64,000 nt of DNA from Trichomonas vaginalis G3. Taxonomy: Eukaryota; Parabasalia; Trichomonadida; Trichomonadidae. A program made the position numbers and the translations under genes. The stretch is taken from positions 16,802,001-16,866,000 of the forward strand of contig NC_067205.1 of the NCBI RefSeq assembly GCF_026262505.1, written 5' to 3'. Positions within the stretch are counted from its first letter, which is position 1. The number at the start of each line of letters is the position of its first letter. Positions 39,380 through 49,617 of the stretch are shown here, piece by piece. Below the pieces are notes generated by a model that had not been told where the DNA came from, searched no databases, and was given only the letters and a program-made list of their open reading frames with translations.

Positions 39380-39618
39380 ATTTGCGAGTAAAATTTATGA
39401 CATAATTTAGGGAAAATTGCATTATTCAAATATATTGCAGTAATGTTTCTAACTTTAGCCGGAGGTTTGCCGATGGCAAAATTTATTATATGTAAAGACG
39501 ATTAAATATTTTCTGTATTAGTATATTGCATGTATCAACAACACAAAAATAGATTAATATTAATATCTATTCAATTTTTTCTTTGAGGCGATCACCATCA
39601 TTGATAGAGAAATTTTGC

Positions 39619-39685
39619 AAATTACCTCAGACTTTTCAGAGGATTGAGTGGCAACTCAATCCTCTGAAATAGTCTGTGGTAATTT
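39619..39685. repeat. Long near-perfect hairpin (about 31-bp stem)
   Basis: Left arm AAATTACC...CAGAGGATTGAGT and right arm ACTCAATCCTCTGAAA...GGTAATTT pair almost fully around a 4-nt loop (GGCA), with one inserted base and one mismatch. It lies in a gene-free host stretch. It may be a tiny fold-back element or a structured RNA or terminator. Confidence 0.8.
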
Positions 39686-40047
39686 TTAGTCTCTACACTA
39701 TTTCAATATAAGCTCCATTTTTAAACAGTTTTTAAAAATCGAGCATTGAAAAGTGTGATGAGACTTATAATTTATTCTAAAATACCAAACTACAATTATC
39801 TTTTGATTTTCAGATCGTCTCGGAAATTTTGGATTACAAATGAAAATTATTAAAGAGAAATAATTTTTTAAACAGAGGTATATTTGTGTTCCAAGAATAT
39901 AGTAAAATAATTTCATAACTCCGATCATAGATTAATTGTTGTAAAAATTTAATAAGAGAATATAACCATTCTTAAGATATTATTCATAAAATTATTTAGA
40001 GCGAGCTAATGAACAATAGATGTATATATTATTCGATTTTTATCTGA

Positions 40048-40328
40048 AGTAGTATATGAGTGCGGGGTTAGTGACTTTTTTTGTTACATCTATATATAGA
40101 CGATGCATTAAAATATAATTTATAAAAATTAACATTAATTTTAAAATAATTTATTTTTTTATCTTTTATAAAAGAAGCTATATATAGATGATGTCAGATA
40201 TTCCGCGATTAATTAAACATTGTTTAAATCCTGAATGGGTTAAACTTCAATTTAAAAATGAAGATTGTGAATTATTAAATGAATATGAAAGCCAAAATAA
40301 GCTAATGAGGTATAAATATAATGATAAA
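40048..40328. repeat. Element 2 left terminal inverted repeat
   Basis: 281 bp matching the reverse complement of 62155-62435 without differences that I can find. It includes TATATATAG-type boxes and the first 47 codons of the 195-aa gene, so both end genes share their start. Confidence 0.92.
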
Positions 40329-40775
40329 GAATATTTAATTTCATGGAATCAATGGAGTCATAATCAAAGACCTCATAAACGAGAAGAAGAAATTGAAAAT
40401 AATGAAATGGAAATCATTGATGACATTAAAGAGGATGGAATTCCTAAATTTTGTAGAAAAACCTTTAGAACTAAGTTAGGAGCATATAAACGTAGAGTAT
40501 TAAATCCTGAATATCTTAAACATCAATTTAAAAAGGAAGACTGCGAATTATTAAACGCTAATGAATATGAAAATGCTAAATCAAAACTGAGATATAAATA
40601 TATTGGAAGTGATGAAAGGTGTAAAGATAAAGATAAAGTTTATTCAGTTTCATATAATAACTGGCACACGTTAGGGATAAGAAAACATTTAGGAGATTAT
40701 GGGAAATGTTCTGAATTCTTCAAATCTAGTATGTATGAGAGAGTAAAAGAAATCAGATATAATTATCATTCATGA
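40188..40775 (+). CDS. 195-aa terminal gene with duplicated ~50-residue domain
   Basis: MMSDIPRLIKHCLNPEWVKL start. Two related units occur, NPEWVKLQFKNEDCELLN...YKYNDKEYLISWNQW (about 14-62) and NPEYLKHQFKKEDCELLN...YSVSYNNW (about 108-165). Such short repeat units with a Tyr/Trp-ended beta hairpin are seen in nuclease-associated viral proteins, but I do not recognise the family. Its first 47 codons lie inside the left inverted repeat, so they are duplicated at 62295. Looks whole. Confidence 0.6.
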   Translation: MMSDIPRLIKHCLNPEWVKLQFKNEDCELLNEYESQNKLMRYKYNDKEYLISWNQWSHNQRPHKREEEIENNEMEIIDDIKEDGIPKFCRKTFRTKLGAYKRRVLNPEYLKHQFKKEDCELLNANEYENAKSKLRYKYIGSDERCKDKDKVYSVSYNNWHTLGIRKHLGDYGKCSEFFKSSMYERVKEIRYNYHS

Positions 40776-40840
40776 ATGAAAAAATAAACTTTAAAAATTC
40801 ATGTCTTACATTTTTTGAATAATTTATTTTTTTAATTCGT

Positions 40841-41209
40841 ATGAAAATGAGTGTCAAGACTAACGACGTTAAAAAATTGGGATTCACAAACGAGGAAATA
40901 AAGGATATATTAGAGGAGGCGAGTTATGAAGTTAATAAATATTATTTAAGAAATTGTCAAAAATTCGCGGAGTTATTAAATGATTTAGATTATGATGGAA
41001 AAATGAATAAAGATGATGTTATAAATTTCTTATATCCCACATCTGAAGAAGAAAAACCTAAAGAACCTGATGTTTTCCCTGAATATTATGAAGAACGGAT
41101 TAAAGATGATGAATATGATGAAATTGAAAGACTGGAAAAAATAAGAGATGAAATAGATGAAAAAATTAAGGAATTAAGAGAAGTTGAAAATATAATGAGA
41201 ATGAAGTAG
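40841..41209 (+). CDS. Hypothetical acidic 122-aa protein
   Basis: MKMSVKTNDVKKLGFTNEEI start (a second Met two codons on is equally possible), a helical body with DLDYDGKMNKDDVINFL that faintly recalls an EF-hand loop, and a charged C-terminal coil (ERLEKIRDEIDEKIKELREV). The preceding TTATTTTTTTAATTCGT is the leader type of this element. Eight bp separate it from the next gene. Confidence 0.55.
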   Translation: MKMSVKTNDVKKLGFTNEEIKDILEEASYEVNKYYLRNCQKFAELLNDLDYDGKMNKDDVINFLYPTSEEEKPKEPDVFPEYYEERIKDDEYDEIERLEKIRDEIDEKIKELREVENIMRMK

Positions 41210-41217
41210 AGGGTTTA

Positions 41218-41952
41218 ATGAATATCCCAGCTTCAGAATCAGAAGTTCAAAAATCTCATGAAGAAAGATATAAAAATTACTTTTTGGAATCTACTAAAAA
41301 TTTATTAGATGGTGAAATAGATGAAACACTTTCAGAAGAAGGCACAAAATTTATTCATAAACATAAGTTACAATTTATTGACGATGGAGATTATCCATGT
41401 ATATTACTTTCACCTCCTCTTGATTCTGAAAAATTCAAAAAAGCACTGAAAAATGTAACATATGCAACAAATACGATTAAGAAAGAAGACCATGATATTT
41501 ACACAAATTATTATTTAAATAAATGTGCAGGTGTTGATAAAGTTTTTGATTTGTTAGATAAAATATCAAAAGAAACAATTGGTACATATAAAATTTTATG
41601 CGATTGTGGTTTCATTATTGAAGATACTAATAATGTTTCATATGAAAGAACAGCACCGAAGGAAGACGAAGTTGAAAGGTCTATACCATTCGTTATTAAG
41701 AATATAAAAGATATGAAAACTTATAAACATTATATTTATTCATTTATTTCAGAAAAAATGGAAGCAACCCATAAAACATCATCTCATCATTTTATAGCTA
41801 TTCATACATTCCTTTTCAAAGTTGTGAAATTAAATAAGACAGGAATTAGATTTAATGTATCAGGGTACGCATTCTTGAGTAAATTAAAATGTATTCGTCA
41901 CGTCGCAGATGATAAAAATTTATGTGTTCTTAATTCATTTTATGGACTTTAG
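41218..41952 (+). CDS. Hypothetical 244-aa protein upstream of polymerase
   Basis: MNIPASESEVQKSHEERYKN start, no membrane segment; the middle holds a short Cys pair (LCDCGFIIE) and the end ADDKNLCVLNSFYGL resembles the DKNLC-type stretch that opens the N-terminal module of some Polinton polymerases. It may therefore be a terminal-protein or polymerase-accessory gene now encoded separately; low certainty. TATGGACTTTAG at its stop recurs at the stop of the 128-aa end gene. Confidence 0.5.
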   Translation: MNIPASESEVQKSHEERYKNYFLESTKNLLDGEIDETLSEEGTKFIHKHKLQFIDDGDYPCILLSPPLDSEKFKKALKNVTYATNTIKKEDHDIYTNYYLNKCAGVDKVFDLLDKISKETIGTYKILCDCGFIIEDTNNVSYERTAPKEDEVERSIPFVIKNIKDMKTYKHYIYSFISEKMEATHKTSSHHFIAIHTFLFKVVKLNKTGIRFNVSGYAFLSKLKCIRHVADDKNLCVLNSFYGL

Positions 41953-42015
41953 CCCTGGACTTTAAAAAAATAAACTTTATTTTTATTTATTTTTTAATTT
42001 TTTATTCTTACATAA

Positions 42016-45000
42016 ATGAACAAAAACGGAACAGCTAAAATGAATGATAATCAAATAAGAGCCGAAGGTAGAAGGTTATTTAAACGCTTCTATAACATTC
42101 CTGATGGTGTTAATCCTAAAACTCGTAGAAGTTATTTAAATGAAGCCATAGATGCATATGAAGGATTTGACATTTCATCAGAAAGTGAGAGGTTAGCAAG
42201 AATGTTAAACGTTAATATTGATTTTTATTATTGTGACCCTCAACCAGAAGACGTAGACATAAATAAGGTAGACTTTCCATTAGTGGAATCAATAATGATA
42301 GATCCAGAATTTGAAACAGTAAATATTTTATTAACACAGAGTCCATGTGGAAAACTTCACGCTGACAGAATTACAGACGTTGAAGCACTCACAGGATATA
42401 AAGTTTGCCCCTTTTGCAAAGAAGAAGTATATTCTATCCGTGATGACCCAGAAAGGAAAAACCAAAGAAGATTTTTAAAGCATTGTGAGAAATGTAAAGA
42501 AAATAATGGAAGATTAATTCAAGACGTTCAATTGCAAAACACACAACAACCATATGCACCACATATCACGAAACAGAAGATATATCAATGGCTATTAGCA
42601 CATAATTTGCAGGAATATTATAAACCAACAAGATATTATATTACTTTTGACTTCGAAACATTAGAGACTAAAGAAGAACTTCAACTTTCTGAATGTGCAA
42701 CTTTGAACGCTTACTTAAAACCATTTATGGTATCATCAACTGTCAAAATAAAGCCGCAAACGGACTCTTTGAGTCCTGAAGGTCTTTCAGACCGAAGCGG
42801 CGAGGTCGTAGACCGTGATAAAACATTTACGAGGAATTTTTGCTTAACATCAAGTGATTCGTTCATCTCTGATTGGATTGAATTTTTATTTTCAACCTGT
42901 TCATTAGTTGCTAAATCAAATATTGAACAATATGAAGAATTAATGAAGCCGCAAACGGACCAAACGGCGGGGACTTTGTCCCATACATTAAATGAAAAAC
43001 AGAAGGAAGCATTTAAAGAACTTCTAGATGAGGAATTCAATAAAGTGAATATCATAGGTTTTAATTCGGGAAAGTTTGATTTAAATTTAATTCTTCGTGA
43101 TTTAAACACTGCAAAATGGAAAATAAAATCAATGCTGGGTTCTTCTTCTCAATTTAAGCAAATCATTGTAAAGAAAACAAACTGTCCATATGAATTAAGA
43201 TTTATTGACATCAGAAATTATATAGCGGGTGGAACATTAGACCAATTCACTCAAGATTTCGGAAACAATAAATCACGTGTTAAATCCTTTTTCCCTTATC
43301 AATTCATCACATGGGAGAATTACGAAGATGAATTATATAAAGTGGAACCATTCACTCAAGATTCATTTTATTCAGCATTAACTCAAGAAACAATATCCGA
43401 TTCAGATTATCAAATATATCTCAATGATGCTAAAAATTTTGAGAATAGATTAGAATATTTTATTCATTATTGCAATAAAGACGTTGAAATTATGATTGAC
43501 CCAATTGATAAAATTATTGAAGAAACATTTGTTTATAAAATTGACATGCTTCATAATCTTTCTTTATCATCGAATGCATCAATGATTCGTTACGCGTTAG
43601 CATATAAGAACTTCAATCCTAACGAAACATATCCAGAAGAAGAAAATGTGGAATCAAGTTTTTGAATTAACAAAAAGTATTGGAAATATAAAATTGATTC
43701 ATATAAGAAACAAGATGAAAAAGCAGAAAGGGATACTAAAAACAATGTTTCAATGGATGACTATCAATACTATCACGATTTAATCCTTTCATCTAAATGC
43801 AAAATGTGTGGTAAAGCGTTTACATATGCTAATAAACCAACATTAGATAGAATCGATAATGAAAAACCACATACCAAAGAAAATTGTCAGTTAATGTGTT
43901 GTTATTGCAATGTCGTAAAATCAAATAAAGATGAAGATGTTCAACGTTTAAGAATCAATTTAAGAAATTATACATTAAAAAATAATTTACCAATGACTCT
44001 AGATTCAGTTGAAGCTTATCACATCCTCCGTAATGGAATTACTGGTGGTTTATCAAATGTTCAACATAGAGTAAATCTTAAAGGAATCACGCACATTAAT
44101 AAACTTTCATATAATCCAGAAACTAAAACTGTATCAAATGAGGACACTTCCAACATTATGACTCATTTCGTTGGTGTTGACTTTAATTCATTATATCCTT
44201 CATCATTTTCATCTAATCCTCATGATTTCATTCAATATACTGACCATAAAATGTATATGCCGGGAAGATTGAATGGTGTTATCATTTGTGATACAGCAAC
44301 AAAGAAAGCAAAAGCACTGGGAATAATTAAGAAGAAAAATACTTTATTCGTGGCTGAAGTAAAGGGTCACATTGATGAAAAATACATTAATGATTACATA
44401 AACTTTTTACCAATAATAAGAAACTTTGATATTATCACAGATGAAAAAACAATTGGTGGTTTTATGTATAATTACATGAAATCAAACAATCTACCAGTTG
44501 ACCAGAAACAGAGGAAATTAACTCAGTTAGCATCAACACACAACCAATATCAACCATTTTCTTCTTATTATCTTTGGTATCTAATAGACAGATTTCATTT
44601 TATCATTGATGACATTCAATCAATTTTAACATTTACGAAAAATACTTGTTTTAATGAATTTGCGAATGAATTTATGAACGAAAGACAAAAGGCTGAATTA
44701 GAAGGAAATAAAGGAAAAAGTTTATTTTGCAAGATTTCACTTAATGGATCATATGGTTACGATGCAATGAATACACAAAATTACGCAAAGACTAAAATAA
44801 TGAATGCACAGAAGGCACGCGTTGCATGTATGTCAAATAAGTTTAAAAACATAAGAGAAATAGGAGAGGATACGTATCAAGTGATGCTTAAAGATAGATT
44901 TTATAGATGTGATACATGTTTACAAGAGGCATTCTTCACTTTAGATAACGCAAAATACTGGTATTTGGTTTTCATTTATGATTTTATGTATAAATGCATG

Positions 45001-45558
45001 GATGTTAATCGTTTTCATTTCATTGAAGGTGATACTGATTCATCTTATTGGGCAATCGCTGGCGACCCAAATCTTCCTAACACTCAAGCATTTCAAGCAA
45101 TTGTAACCGATAAAAAATTTTATGATAAAAACATTTACAAATTCGCACCTTTTGATTTCTTCTGTTTTAATGAGAAATTTAAACCTAAATTAAAGAATAA
45201 AGCTGAAGAAAAAGCACATGAGAAGAAGTTATTGGGTTTAGCAATTGAGAAACAAGGTGATAACATGGTTGCTTTATGTCCTAAGTGTTATACTTCATTC
45301 AACGGTTCAATTGATGGAAGTGATTTTAAAAAGATTGCACAAAAAATGAAAGGAGTTAGTTTACGACAAAATAAACAATTAACACCTAAAAATTATTTGG
45401 ATATAATAAATGATAAAGTGATATTTGATGGTCAGAATATTAATTTACAACTTAAAAACGGGTCAATGACTCGCTTAACAATCGGTAAGACTGCATTAAC
45501 AGGAGCACACACTAAGGCTGTATGTTGTGAAAATGGATGTTGTATGCCATTTATTTAA
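42016..45558 (+). pseudogene. Protein-primed family-B DNA polymerase (about one break)
   Basis: Replicates the element from a terminal-protein primer. An N-terminal zinc motif (VCPFCKEEV...HCEKCK, near residues 130-160) is followed by a 3'-5' exonuclease with TFDFETLE, IIGFNSGKFDLNL and YCNKDVEIM. Then comes an HNH-like zinc insert (CKMCGKAF, LDRIDNEKPHTKENCQLMC, CNVVKS; DNA 43796-43930) and the palm: motif A GVDFNSLYPS, motif B SLNGSYGYD, motif C GDTDSS. Two hairpin-rich segments (42753-42814 and 42948-42982) are read in frame. About one break; otherwise all catalytic blocks are visible. Size about 1,180 codons, normal for Polintons. Confidence 0.88.
42753..42982. repeat. GC-rich hairpin cassettes inside the polymerase frame
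   Basis: Cassette 1 (42753-42814): outer stem GCCGC/GCGGC encloses hairpins GGACTC-TTT-GAGTCC and GGTCT-TTC-AGACC, followed by GGTC-GTA-GACC. Cassette 2 (42948-42982): CCGC/GCGG and GGGAC-TTT-GTCCC. Both begin AAGCCGCAAACGGAC and keep the reading frame, adding KPQTD-type peptides. Confidence 0.8.
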
Positions 45559-45660
45559 TAAAATGCCACAGAAGAGACAAAAGGAACCGTAAATAATGGT
45601 TTTGATACTATGATTCAAAGAGGCGGGCACCCTTAAAACACTTATTTTATTTTTATATAA

Positions 45661-47190
45661 ATGAATAGCGTAGATTTAAAAAATTTAATTGATGATTTAG
45701 TACTTAATCAAAATTTTCTTAATTATTATGAATTAAAATCATATCTCCAAAAACATGATAACAATATAACGGGTGATGATATGGATTATTATTATTCGTA
45801 TTATAAAAATGAAGTTTTGAAATATCATGATAAAATAATTTCTAAAATTAAAGACAAAATTAAAAATAATGAATATTCAAAGGGAAAAAGTAAATCACAA
45901 CTTAAACAATTGAAAGATTTCAAAAATAAAGTATTAACAGAAGAAGATATTGATGAATTATATAAATTATATAAATTATATAATCCTGAGCCGCAAAAAC
46001 CAAAGGAACAAAAACAAAAGGTGCAAAACGCCCAGGTCCTTCAGACCATAAATGAAGCACAAGCTTTAATTTATGATTCATTAGTTAAACCATATTCAGC
46101 CCGACTTTTAAATGAAGATCAACTTTTGGAATTCATCCTTCAACATAAACTCGAAGCGGGAAAGTATATCAAACCTTTATATACAGCATATTTAAAACAA
46201 ATGAATAGAATACATCCAGAATTAATGAAGGGGGGAATGAAATCCAAAATCAAAGCAGATAAAATTAAACCACCTGCAACACCAAACCCTCCAACGACAG
46301 TACCTCCTCCTCCTTCAGTTAATCCTTCATCATTCACTTTATTATATCCATTTCAAACATTAAAGAAGCAAAAAGATTTTAAAAAGGATTTCAAAATATT
46401 AAATAAACCAACTGACCCAAAAATTCAACCGTTAAAGGAAAAATTTAGTCGCCCTTCATTTGCACCATATCCATATTCATACGAAATCGATCATTTAGAA
46501 TATTCAAGAGGAAACGTTACTTATTTATTTGCCATTAACATTAACACCAGATATTTATATTGCATTCCGGTGAAAGGGAAAACAGAACAGGAAACAAGAA
46601 GAGCTATTCAATACTTACTAGATCATGAAAGAGTAGATAATATAAGGGGTGATGGTGATAAAGGATTTCAGGCAGCTATGGCTCATTATTTCCCACAAAT
46701 TAATTTTTACTTTTCATCCTCTCCATATACGTTTCATAATAAAATAGTTGATGCGGTAATGAGAACTCTTAGAGATGCGTTAGGGGTTAATGGTCAGATA
46801 TACTGGGATGGAAATCATGACTCCATCATACAGCAGTTAGTATATTATTACAATAATACATGGCATAGAACAATAAACATGAAACCGGTGGAAATGAAAA
46901 ATGATATTTCAAAAGAATGGGAATATATTAGAAAGCAAATGGAAAGGTTGAATGATGTTAAACGTGAACAAATTAATTCGGGGCTCATGAATTTTAAACA
47001 AGGGGATAAAGTTTTGATTCATCTCGATTATGGAAAAACTGATAAATCAATGACAAAAAGAAGACGAAGATTTGACACAATAGCTGAATTTGTTAGATAT
47101 ATTAACGGCAATGCATTAGTTGAAGTTGACAATAAATTAATAGAAATTCCGATTTATTTTATTACTCCATTATATTTAAATAATATTTAA
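45661..47190 (+). CDS. Retroviral-type integrase, 509 aa
   Basis: Joins element ends to target DNA (DDE-type strand transfer). A Lys-rich helical N-terminal half (1-190), a Pro-rich linker (PPATPNPPTTVPPPPS at about 205), then the catalytic core: SYEIDHLEYS (Asp 277), RGDGDKGF (Asp 331) and IVDAVMRTLRD (about 364), with WHRTINMKPVEM late in the core. A C-terminal chromo/SH3-like region NFKQGDKVLIHLDYG...FITPLY closes it. Open throughout. It follows the polymerase with about 100 bp spacing, the usual co-location in Mavericks. Leader TTTATTTTTATATAA. Confidence 0.88.
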   Translation: MNSVDLKNLIDDLVLNQNFLNYYELKSYLQKHDNNITGDDMDYYYSYYKNEVLKYHDKIISKIKDKIKNNEYSKGKSKSQLKQLKDFKNKVLTEEDIDELYKLYKLYNPEPQKPKEQKQKVQNAQVLQTINEAQALIYDSLVKPYSARLLNEDQLLEFILQHKLEAGKYIKPLYTAYLKQMNRIHPELMKGGMKSKIKADKIKPPATPNPPTTVPPPPSVNPSSFTLLYPFQTLKKQKDFKKDFKILNKPTDPKIQPLKEKFSRPSFAPYPYSYEIDHLEYSRGNVTYLFAININTRYLYCIPVKGKTEQETRRAIQYLLDHERVDNIRGDGDKGFQAAMAHYFPQINFYFSSSPYTFHNKIVDAVMRTLRDALGVNGQIYWDGNHDSIIQQLVYYYNNTWHRTINMKPVEMKNDISKEWEYIRKQMERLNDVKREQINSGLMNFKQGDKVLIHLDYGKTDKSMTKRRRRFDTIAEFVRYINGNALVEVDNKLIEIPIYFITPLYLNNI

Positions 47191-47209
47191 TTTTTTTATT
47201 TCGTAAGAA

Positions 47210-47482
47210 ATGAGTAACAACGAAGCAGTCAAGAGTCCAGACGATGAATATAAAAAGAAACTAAACAGAATTAAATCAAAAATATGTTATTACAAAAAGA
47301 AGCCACAATGTGGTGGGGTTGAAAACGATAAAGAGAGGAAAGAAATAATCGAAAAATTAGAAACTTATCGTTCAATCCTTAAACTGAGTGAAGCAAAAAT
47401 AAAAGAATTTAATAGAATAAATAAATTGATTGGAAGAGATGAATTTAATAAAGATGAATTTTTAAACTCTATCCAAATTTAA
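47210..47482 (+). CDS. Hypothetical 90-aa coiled-coil protein
   Basis: MSNNEAVKSPDDEYKKKLNR start, basic helices with a central KKKPQCGGVENDKERKEI turn and a second helix. No family. TTTTTTATTTCGTAAGAA precedes the ATG, 19 bp after the integrase stop. It converges on the 54-aa gene and shares its last bases. Confidence 0.5.
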   Translation: MSNNEAVKSPDDEYKKKLNRIKSKICYYKKKPQCGGVENDKERKEIIEKLETYRSILKLSEAKIKEFNRINKLIGRDEFNKDEFLNSIQI

Positions 47483-47643
47483 TTTTTATTCCTCTTCGAC
47501 AACATCTCTCTTTCCATCATTACCGCATAACCACATTTTCTCAATTTTAGTGGTTTGTTATTTTTAACATGTTCTTGCATCATTTTTATCATTTCCTCCC
47601 TTGTTATGATTCGTGGTAAATTTTGAGCTTGTGGGGTATTCAT
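47479..47643 (-). CDS. Possible 54-aa protein
   Basis: A short minus-strand frame MNTPQAQNLPRIITREEMIK...MEREMLSKRNKN, basic and helical, with an element-type leader (AAATTTTTATTTTTATCATAA) upstream of its ATG. It ends within the stop region of the 90-aa gene. No family; small size keeps confidence modest. Confidence 0.4.
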   Translation of the reverse strand: MNTPQAQNLPRIITREEMIKMMQEHVKNNKPLKLRKCGYAVMMEREMLSKRNKN

Positions 47644-47703
47644 TTATGATAAAAATAAAAATTTGTTATCACTTATTTTATCGTGAATGTTTTTAGGTTA
47701 TTC

Positions 47704-48650
47704 AATAATTAATTATTTTTGAAGAACTGAAGGTGCTACCATGTTACCATGTGCTACCAGGTCATTTAACTTTTCTGAAAAAATGTGACAACATGACATT
47801 TTGACAACAACATAGGAGGAAGGTAGTTATGAATTATTTTTGAATAACTGAAGGTGCTACCATGTTACCATGTGCTACCAGGTCATTTAACTTTTCTGAA
47901 AAAATGTGACAACATGACATTTTGACAACAACATAGGAGGAAGGTAGTTATGAATTATTTTTTGAATAACTGAAGGTGCTACCATGTTACCATGTGCTAC
48001 CAGGTCATTTAACTTTTCTGAAAAAATGTGACAACATGACATTTTGACAACAACACAGGAGGAAGGTAGTTATGAATTATTTTTGAATAACTGAAGGTGC
48101 TACCATGTTACCATGTGCTACCAGGTCATTTAACTTTTCTGAAAAAATGTGACAACATGACATTTTGACAACAACATAGGAGGAAGGTAGTTATGAATTA
48201 TTTTTGAATAACTGAAGGTGCTACCATGTTACCATGTGCTACCAGGTCATTTAACTTCTCTGAAAAAATGTGACAACATGACATTTTGACAACAACATAG
48301 GAGGAAGGCAATAATTAATTATTTTTGAAGAACTGAGGGTGCTACCATGTTACCATGTTGACGACATGACATTATGTCAACAACATAGGAGGAAGGCAAT
48401 AATTAATTATTTTTGAAGAACATTAGGTGCTACCATGTTACCATGTGCTACCAGGTAATTTAACTTCTCTGAAAAAATGTGACAACATGACATTTTGACA
48501 ACAACATAGGAGGAAGGCAATAATTAATTATTTTTGAAGAACTGAGGGTGCTACCATGTTACCATGTGCTACCAGGTCATTTAACTTTTCTGAAAAAATG
48601 TGACAACATGACATTTTGACAACAACATAGGAGGAAGGTAGTTATGAATT
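47704..48650. repeat. 121-bp tandem repeats, left end of nested element
   Basis: Eight near-identical copies of about 121 bp, each with GGTGCTACCATGTTACCATG, CCAGGTCATTTAAC, the TGACAACATGACATTTTGAC core and ACATAGGAGGAAGG. One copy near 48330 is shorter. No genes. Confidence 0.95.
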
Positions 48651-48676
48651 ATTTTTATTTTTTTATTCCTATATAA

Positions 48677-49446
48677 ATGACAGCAACAAACAACAACAGC
48701 AACTATATCGTTTCTGATGAAAATATCATTGATTCATTAGCTGAGGAATTAGTTGTGGCAGAAACTAAAACCCTCAACGAAAGAATTGGTGAAAACAGGA
48801 TTGATTTACATAACTACCTCAAACATGATGGAGGAAGAGGAAGGAAAACTGGTATGGCTTTATTAGTAAATAAAATATCAAATTTAACGATTATAGATGT
48901 TGATATCAATAAATCGTACAATGATGAACTTAAAGAAACAGTTAGAAAAGACATTTTATCAAAACTTTCGGATAAAGATGTTATCGTTAAAACCGCTTCA
49001 GGAGGTCTTCACATTTATTGCAACACTAATTTCTTCTATGCAGTTTCGAACAGAATGATTAAATGTTATTCCTGCAATGATTATGATATTGATATCATGA
49101 CTTCTATGGATGATTCAAAGCGTTTTTAGTGGTTATGGCTGATTCAAGAGTTCGCAAGAATGCAACAGAACCAATCAATACATACTCATTCATTCGTGGA
49201 AGTTATGATTCAACATTAACTAGAACAGTGAATGATATATTAAATGATTTGAATATTAAGGTAAGAGTTGAACAGAAGAATGAAGAAATAAAGACTATCA
49301 TGAATGAAAACAAAGATGTAAACATTGACGATAAACTAGCTCAGAGCATAGTTGATGGCATCTGTGATTTTGAAGTACATAATGACGGTGGAAACATGAA
49401 TTTAGAAAAAAGAAGTTACATTATTCACACTGTTTCAAGCTATTAA
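48677..49446 (+). pseudogene. Archaeo-eukaryotic primase domain of the nested element (broken)
   Basis: Bifunctional primase-polymerase type domain that starts DNA synthesis. Visible motifs: IIDVDINKSYN (the DxD), VKTASGGLHIYC (the sxGGxHxY motif) and DYDIDIM, followed by MADSRVRKNATEPINTYSF, the family's late core. The start at 48677 follows TTTTTATTCCTATATAA. It leads into the helicase. About two breaks over primase and helicase together. Confidence 0.75.
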
Positions 49447-49617
49447 TTCGTTACCGGATCATTTAATTAATGAAGCATACGATAACGTTTATAACTTCTG
49501 CAGTTTAACAGAAAATGCAAAAAGTAATTTTGAAAAAGCACGTAATAGATATGCACATTTAATGACTTCTCCATTTGTTTTAGTGAAGATTCTAAAAACT
49601 ATATCAAAAGGAATATT

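Larger units (their letters stand above)
37577..40047. other. Host intergenic region between the two Mavericks
   Basis: About 2.5 kb of AT-rich host DNA. Only two items stand out: a 67-bp hairpin at 39619-39685 and a possible small minus-strand gene at 39104-39379. Otherwise I see no coding or repeat signal. Confidence 0.55.

Noticed and set aside
47704-48650. CRISPR or satellite DNA of the host
   Set aside because: The 121-bp tandem repeats recur inverted at the other side of a primase-helicase block and carry the element-end core, so they are element termini.
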